From Zygosaccharomyces rouxii (taxonomy: Eukaryota; Ascomycota; Saccharomycetes; Saccharomycetales; Saccharomycetaceae), in contig NC_012990.1 in NCBI RefSeq assembly GCF_000026365.1, forward strand, positions 62,001 through 126,000: a stretch of DNA of 64,000 bases, given 5' to 3'. The translations under genes were made by a program, and so were the position numbers. The notes under the pieces are model-generated. The model was not told where the DNA came from and made no database searches. It saw only the letters and a program-made list of their open reading frames with translations. Every line of letters starts with the position of its first letter. Position 1 is the stretch's first letter. Below are positions 59,026 through 64,000 of this stretch, in pieces.

Positions 59026-60642
59026 ATGTGTACAGACACTGACACTAAGGTTGTCTTTGATAGCTCTCAGAAAGATTCGAATAGTCTGAAAACGTCGGAT
59101 CAGAAATCTGACGGTTCACTAGCAGGTAAAGATAATGAATCGGAGATACCTTATTCTAGATTTAAAAGAAGAGATAAACTGTTATTAGTTGCACAATGTG
59201 CATCAACAGGTCTTTTCTCATCAATAGCAGCCTCCATCTATTTCCCAGTTTTAACAACTGTGGAAAGAAAATTCCATATTACTGAAGAACAGGCAAATAT
59301 TACGGTTGTAGTTTACTATGTCTTTCAAGGACTTTCACCTTCATTTATGGGAAATATGGCAGATACTCTAGGTAGAAGACCAGTTATCTTGGTATCTGTT
59401 CTAATTTATTTTGTCGCCTGTTTAGGGATTGCATCTTGCAATACTTATTCACAATTAATTGGTTTAAGATGCTTGCAAGCCGCCGGAATTTCACCTGTAA
59501 TCGCCATTAATAGTGGTATGATGACTGATATTACAACTAGGGCGGAAAGAGGCGGTTATGTTGGTTACACTTCAGGCTGTCAGGTGCTTGGAAGTGCATT
59601 TGGAGCCCTAATCGGAGCTGGTCTATCTTCCCGCTGGGGGTGGAGATCTGTATTTTGGTTTCTATCAATTGGATCTGGTATATGTCTTGTAATTTCGACT
59701 TTACTGTTACCAGAGACAAAGAGAACCATTGTGGGCAATGCTTCCATTACACCTAGGTCAATTCTCAACAGATCACCGATTCTGGCGATTCCCGCCGTGA
59801 GACGAGAATTACATTTGGATAATCCAGATCTACAAACGTTAGAACCATCACCAAAGATGAATATCTTGGCATCTTACAAAATTTTACTTACACCTGAAAT
59901 TGATCTCTTGCTATTCGTTGCAGGGTTACAATTTGCAACATGGACTACCCACCAGACGGCATTATCGTTAAATTTGAGTAAAAAATACAATTTATCAGTC
60001 GCAAAAATTGGTCTTTGCTTCTTACCTTCAGGAATATCTACATTACTGAGTGTTGTATTCTCAGGTAGATTTCTAAATTGGAATTACAAGAGAAGATTAG
60101 CACTACATAATAATTGGCTTCAAGAACAAAAGAAACAATTATTTGAGGAAAATGACAATGATATTGATAGAGTTAACCACCTTTTAGCGACTGATCCTCG
60201 TTACCATTTCAATATCTTTCGCGCCAGATTACAACTGGCATTCTTTACTTTAGTCTTATCGAGTGGTGGATTTGCAGCTTTTGGTTGGTGTATCCAAGTA
60301 AAGGCGCCACTAGCGGCTGTTTTGGTTACTAGCGGTTTCGCCTCACTTTTTTCCAACTGTATTTTAACCATGTCTACAACATTAGTCGTAGATCTCTTCC
60401 CTTCAAAGGCTTCGACTGCAGCAGGCTTGGTTAATCTGTTCAGATGCATGCTCTCAGTAGTTTTCATTGCTTCCCTTCATAAGATGTCTTCAAAAATGAA
60501 TTACGGTGGTGTCTTTACTTTTCTAGCAGCATTGACTGCATCTTCATCCGTTCTGCTGTTAATACCAGTGTCGAACGGTAAGACTCTTTCTTATAGACGT
60601 CGTGAAGAAGAGAGGAGATTATTAGAAGATGTCGAGAATTGA
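59026..60642 (+). CDS. AQR1: DHA1-family multidrug/H+ antiporter (AQR1/QDR1 type)
   Basis: Major-facilitator drug:H+ antiporter with 12 TM segments. S. cerevisiae relatives Aqr1, Qdr1 and Qdr2 export quinidine, short-chain acids and amino acids. 538 residues. The hydrophilic N terminus covers about 1-50. Motif [17 protein letters not shown], follows TM2 (about 107-122). The motif C region [20 protein letters not shown] lies in TM5. A large central loop spans about 240-285 ([13 protein letters not shown] onward). The C terminus is basic and Glu-rich. It sits at the point where YNL065W (AQR1) and YIL121W/YIL120W (QDR2/QDR1) coincide, so it represents their common ancestor. Confidence 0.9.
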   Translation: MCTDTDTKVVFDSSQKDSNSLKTSDQKSDGSLAGKDNESEIPYSRFKRRDKLLLVAQCASTGLFSSIAASIYFPVLTTVERKFHITEEQANITVVVYYVFQGLSPSFMGNMADTLGRRPVILVSVLIYFVACLGIASCNTYSQLIGLRCLQAAGISPVIAINSGMMTDITTRAERGGYVGYTSGCQVLGSAFGALIGAGLSSRWGWRSVFWFLSIGSGICLVISTLLLPETKRTIVGNASITPRSILNRSPILAIPAVRRELHLDNPDLQTLEPSPKMNILASYKILLTPEIDLLLFVAGLQFATWTTHQTALSLNLSKKYNLSVAKIGLCFLPSGISTLLSVVFSGRFLNWNYKRRLALHNNWLQEQKKQLFEENDNDIDRVNHLLATDPRYHFNIFRARLQLAFFTLVLSSGGFAAFGWCIQVKAPLAAVLVTSGFASLFSNCILTMSTTLVVDLFPSKASTAAGLVNLFRCMLSVVFIASLHKMSSKMNYGGVFTFLAALTASSSVLLLIPVSNGKTLSYRRREEERRLLEDVEN

Positions 60643-61558
60643 TTAGAGATAGGTATAAATGTTGCCTCTGCTGTGCTGGTTCTTCTCTACTTGTTGATTA
60701 ATGCAACAGAAGAGCAAATACGAAAATATCGGTATTCAATGCACTACTCGAGGTCCATACACTCCGTTGCTTCCAATTTAATACAGGGTCCGTATCGACA
60801 TTGTACCTATCGTACCAATATGCAATGGTTTTGAATTAACTACGAAGTCTCTTCAACGATTTCACAGCCGGGCCACGAGAAAAAATAAGATGTAGTACTC
60901 TAAACCAATTCAACTTCACCGCACCCCCCATACAATTATAGATTAACTATAGTTGGTGTTTGTTATTTACCTTCAGCTGTAGGCGGTTTATTGGGATGTC
61001 TGATGTTTGAGGGAATGATACACCTTTACTACAAGCGTCAATCAAGCAAAGATGAAAGCAGTAGAGCACAAGGATTAATTCCTTTCAAATCTTTCAAATG
61101 AAGGTTAATTACTTTACTATATTAGAATTTTATCTGCGTGATAACATTCTTGTTATTTGGTTGGTCCTTAGATCAAGGTTGGAAAATTCCCTCTGTGTTG
61201 GTGGTTTCATGCATAAGTTCATATTTAACAATGTGTACAATGGCCGTTTCTACAGCACTCTCAGTGGATATTTATCCTTAATACACCCAAGAGCGTGACG
61301 CCAAGGCAAAAACTAAGCAAATCGGCAATGATGATGGCGATTGATTCATAAAAAAAAAAAAAAAAAACAAACGATATTCTTATTCAACCTACACAATTAC
61401 AATATAGTACAGCAGCAGAAGAAAAGAAGTTGAACGCTTACGACAACAATGAATTCTCTAATTATTTATAAAAAAAGAATGACAGGCCTTTAAATATACA
61501 GTGAATAGCAAGTACGGAACAACCGGTGTTCTTATTATTCTTCTCCATTTGATTCCCC
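60643..61558. other. Convergent spacer AQR1/YDJ1
   Basis: About 915 bp between two convergent stops, long for a 3'-3' spacer. It contains an 18-nt A-run at 61350-61367 and a C6 run near 60924. A plus-strand frame at 61098-61298 is short and unlike any known protein. No RNA gene was recognised. Confidence 0.4.
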
Positions 61559-62797
61559 TCATTGAGATGCACATTGAACACCTTCAGCACCTGGTTGATC
61601 TTCGTCATCCTCGTCGTAACTGTTGGCGCTTCTACCACCACGTGTACTACTGTATTTAGCTGCATCGAATTCGGATAGGACACAATCGTCTACGTGAGCC
61701 TTGGATGGAATTGATGTCTTCTTTCTTGGTGGTAAGATTTCTTCCAATTTCTTCATATTTTCCAAACTGGTGAAGTGGTCCTTAGGGAAAACGATATTAA
61801 ATTTAACCAATAGGTTACCGAAACCACCGTATTTAAGAACTGGCATACCCTTACCTTCGATAACTTTACGCATACCAGGAGAGATAACTTCACCAGGCAC
61901 AATCTCCACCTTGAGCCAATCACCAGAAACGTGCTCAATTGCGAATTCACCACCGGCGATAGCTGTTAGTAGATCGATATCGGCTTCGTACACTAGATCG
62001 TCAGAATCTCTACGGAAGTGTTTGTGAGGTCTTTCAGATACCACGAAGATAACATCACCTGGAATAATATCTGGAGCTTGGTCAGCTTCACCCTTGAAAA
62101 CGATTTTTTGACCATCTTTCATACCTGGATCCACATGAACTTCCAAAATCTTTCTTTCATTTGCCACTTTCTTACCGCTACAAGCCTTACAACGGTCCTT
62201 TGGATTAATGATATCACCTGTACCATCACAAGCATCACACTCGGTTTGGAATCTTTGGATCATAGGACCCATTTGTCTAGTGATGAATTTCACACCTTGA
62301 CCGTTACAGGATGTACACTTCTTAACTGCACCTTCTTTACCACCACGACCTTCACAAGTCTTACACAAGATTTGCTTGTTAAGTGCCAATTTCGATGTTC
62401 TACCCTTGTACAATTCCTCCAATGTGACTGTGATTTCATGTTTAATGTCTCTACCTCTTTGTGGACCTCTTGGTCTTGATGCACCACCACCAAAGAACTG
62501 TGAGAATAAATCATCGCCGAATCCACCGAATCCACCGAATCCGCCGAATCCACCACCGGCAGCACCGGCGCCGCTCAAACCTTCTTCACCAAATTGATCA
62601 TAAGCTTCTCTTTTCTCAGCATCCATAAGAACTTCGTATGCTGAAGAAGCTTCCTTAAACTTTTCAGCAGCTTCTTCTGATGGATTCTTATCAGGATGAT
62701 ATTTCAATGCAGTCTTTCTATAAGCTTTTTTGATTTCAGTTTCCGATGCAGTTGCCGAAACTCCTAAGAGGTCGTAAAACTTTGTTTCTTTAACCAT
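61559..62797 (-). CDS. YDJ1: Type I Hsp40 co-chaperone Ydj1
   Basis: Cytosolic DnaJ-type partner of Hsp70 (Ssa), acting in folding, mitochondrial import and degradation. 412 residues from the chosen start (409 in S. cerevisiae). The J domain covers 4-70 with His34-Pro35-Asp36. The Gly/Phe region lies near 75-100 ([11 protein letters not shown]). Four zinc-finger repeats are [24 protein letters not shown] and CKACSGKK. The C terminus is CASQ, a CaaX box for farnesylation identical to S. cerevisiae. An in-frame ATG at 62824 would add nine residues; [13 protein letters not shown] at 62797 is the family start. A heat-shock element lies upstream. Confidence 0.97.
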   Translation of the reverse strand: MVKETKFYDLLGVSATASETEIKKAYRKTALKYHPDKNPSEEAAEKFKEASSAYEVLMDAEKREAYDQFGEEGLSGAGAAGGGFGGFGGFGGFGDDLFSQFFGGGASRPRGPQRGRDIKHEITVTLEELYKGRTSKLALNKQILCKTCEGRGGKEGAVKKCTSCNGQGVKFITRQMGPMIQRFQTECDACDGTGDIINPKDRCKACSGKKVANERKILEVHVDPGMKDGQKIVFKGEADQAPDIIPGDVIFVVSERPHKHFRRDSDDLVYEADIDLLTAIAGGEFAIEHVSGDWLKVEIVPGEVISPGMRKVIEGKGMPVLKYGGFGNLLVKFNIVFPKDHFTSLENMKKLEEILPPRKKTSIPSKAHVDDCVLSEFDAAKYSSTRGGRSANSYDEDDEDQPGAEGVQCASQ

Positions 62798-63521
62798 TTT
62801 TGTACGTTTATGTTGGGATTTCAACTTGAAATGATTATGTTATTGCCACACTCTATTGCTAAAGGACTCTATACCAAAGTGTTTAGTAGTCTGGTAACTT
62901 TATATGAGTTGAAATTTTTCTCTATAATATATAATAATACTGAACGCCGCGAACAGAGAAAAGAAAGAACAAAAAAATTTTTTTCAACGATTCAGAAGTT
63001 TCAAACTGTGGGCAGTATTTCGGACAATTTGGGTCTGGTCTATCAGTGCTTTTTAATACGCAGCGAATACTGATCAATCCGGTTTTACTAAAGCTGAACA
63101 ATCTTTTTATATTTCAGTATCAATTTCACCTGCTCAACGGTTCCATCTTGATTGCCAGAAAATTTTTTTTTTTTCCTTGAGCGCCCGACGTTCGAAGAAC
63201 CTTCCAGAAGAAAAAAAAAATTATGTGGTTGAAATGACAAATCGCTAGTGCGAAGAAACATGGGCGGTTGCAAGAGGGTGATGTAGAAGAGAATCTTGCT
63301 AAAGCTTGCTGTAGTATTGCATGTCTTTAATATAAGACACATAAAGAACCTCTTTCCATGTATTAACGCTGTCACGTGATATTCACATGTTTTGAAATAT
63401 CAGTCAGTTATAAGTGTTACCCGGAGTATATCAATATGCTATCTTGATTAACTCATATATCAATCTTCTGATACCGTACAAATATACAATATTGTAATAC
63501 AATACGTATGTTTCAAGGGGT
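62798..63521. other. Divergent intergenic region YDJ1/MTQ1
   Basis: About 725 bp holding two divergent promoters. Besides the heat-shock element it has A/T tracts near 62973-62990 and 63163-63177 and a GTCACGTGAT E-box at 63372-63381 (Cbf1-type). A 14-codon upstream frame at 63508-63549 overlaps the MTQ1 start. Confidence 0.5.
63197..63209. promoter_or_regulatory. Heat-shock element between YDJ1 and MTQ1
   Basis: GAACCTTCCAGAA is a perfect three-unit heat-shock element (GAAnnTTCnnGAA), preceded by TTCGAA. It is about 400 bp from the YDJ1 start and 310 bp from the MTQ1 start. YDJ1 is a known heat-inducible Hsf1 target, so it is the likelier target. Confidence 0.6.
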
Positions 63522-64000
63522 ATGCCAAGAGTTGCCCCTCGTCTACTGAAAAAAGCTCTAAAGGCTCATTCTTTACTGCCATTGTTATTGCCTGCGTGTA
63601 GAAGTATAGAACAAAGTGCGCAGGAGTTTCGCTGGATACGCAATGAGCTGCCCAATATGAAGCAAGTAAGGCAAGCTTGTCTACAGAGATTTAAACTAGT
63701 TCCTCTACAGTACATACTCGGTAATCAGCCGTTTGGTGAACTGGACATCGTCTGCCGCCCAGGTGTTCTCATTCCTAGATGGGAGACGGAAGAATGGGTT
63801 TGTGAATTATCCGAACGGCTCTTGGGTTCAATGGGGCCATTGAACTCGCCGTTTCCCATATGGGATCTTTGTTGTGGTACAGGATGTGTGGGTCTCTTGC
63901 TACAAAGGAGACTGGGACCTGGTTGTTCATTAACTGCTGTGGACGTGACGGATGCTGCTCTAGGTTTGTGTGTGGAGAATGCACATCGTAACGATTTAGA
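63522..64000 (+). CDS. MTQ1: Mitochondrial release-factor glutamine methyltransferase, 5' part
   Basis: N-terminal 159 codons of a HemK/PrmC-type N5-glutamine methyltransferase that modifies the GGQ motif of the mitochondrial release factor Mrf1. The gene runs off the window, so the NPPY catalytic motif is not in view. Visible: MPRVAPRLLKKALKAHSLL, a basic presequence-like start; PLQYILGNQPFGELDIVCRP followed by GVLIPRWETE (about 61-90), the family signature before the SAM fold; and the SAM-binding loop DLCCGTGCVGLLL (115-127) with the acidic strand end AVDVTDAAL (139-147). Position after divergent YDJ1 matches YNL064C-YNL063W. Confidence 0.9.
   Translation, partial: MPRVAPRLLKKALKAHSLLPLLLPACRSIEQSAQEFRWIRNELPNMKQVRQACLQRFKLVPLQYILGNQPFGELDIVCRPGVLIPRWETEEWVCELSERLLGSMGPLNSPFPIWDLCCGTGCVGLLLQRRLGPGCSLTAVDVTDAALGLCVENAHRNDL

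Overview
This is a yeast nuclear chromosome segment: compact, almost intronless protein genes, A+T-rich spacers, GTATGT/TACTAAC splice signals and Saccharomycetaceae orthologues throughout. The gene order points to a lineage that did not pass through the whole-genome duplication. From about 8.5 kb to the end, orthologues of two different S. cerevisiae blocks (around YNL074-YNL063 on chromosome XIV and around YIL135-YIL120 on chromosome IX) are interleaved on one chromosome, which is the order expected before duplication. Gene content and base composition fit the Zygosaccharomyces/Torulaspora group best. The species is an inference.

Layout. 0-8.2 kb: alpha-tubulin (TUB1, with a 25-nt first exon), phosphate transporter PHO84, squalene synthase ERG9, peptidyl-tRNA hydrolase PTH1 and the TORC1 GTPase GTR1. 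8.5-24.6 kb: MLF3-like Ser-rich protein, mitochondrial lysyl-tRNA synthetase MSK1, two tandem ferric-reductase-like genes (one frameshifted), RNase H2 catalytic subunit RNH201, a strongly altered formate-dehydrogenase-like gene, pyruvate dehydrogenase E2 LAT1, TOM7, mitochondrial FAD carrier FLX1 and ribosomal protein RPL16. 25-42.2 kb: Shu-complex CSM2, forkhead factor FKH2, the giant RAM-pathway scaffold TAO3, MET18/MMS19 and nucleolar RRT14. 42.6-64 kb: RSC ATPase STH1, RPL9, oxoglutarate dehydrogenase KGD1, AYR1, a SUN-family wall protein (SIM1/SUN4), POG1, drug/H+ antiporter AQR1/QDR, chaperone YDJ1 and the start of the methyltransferase MTQ1, which runs off the end.

Most of this is ordinary housekeeping chromosome and the genes do not form one system. 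The accessory part is 12.5-20.2 kb, where the ferric-reductase pair and the formate-dehydrogenase derivative sit between conserved neighbours. The most unusual object is the formate-dehydrogenase-like gene at 19173-20201: an open frame that keeps the NAD fold but has Lys for the catalytic Arg, lacks the catalytic His segment, and has gained an acidic stretch followed by a basic nuclear-signal-like motif. Other points of note are a precisely located one-base frameshift in one reductase copy, a probable 635-nt 5'-UTR intron before the SUN gene that contains a tandem ACGCG octamer array, and promoter motifs that fit their genes (Pho4 at PHO84, Aft1 at the reductase, ACGCG boxes at RNH201 and CSM2, RRPE at RRT14, HAP at KGD1, a heat-shock element at YDJ1). 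No tRNA, rRNA, transposon, CRISPR array or centromere was recognised.
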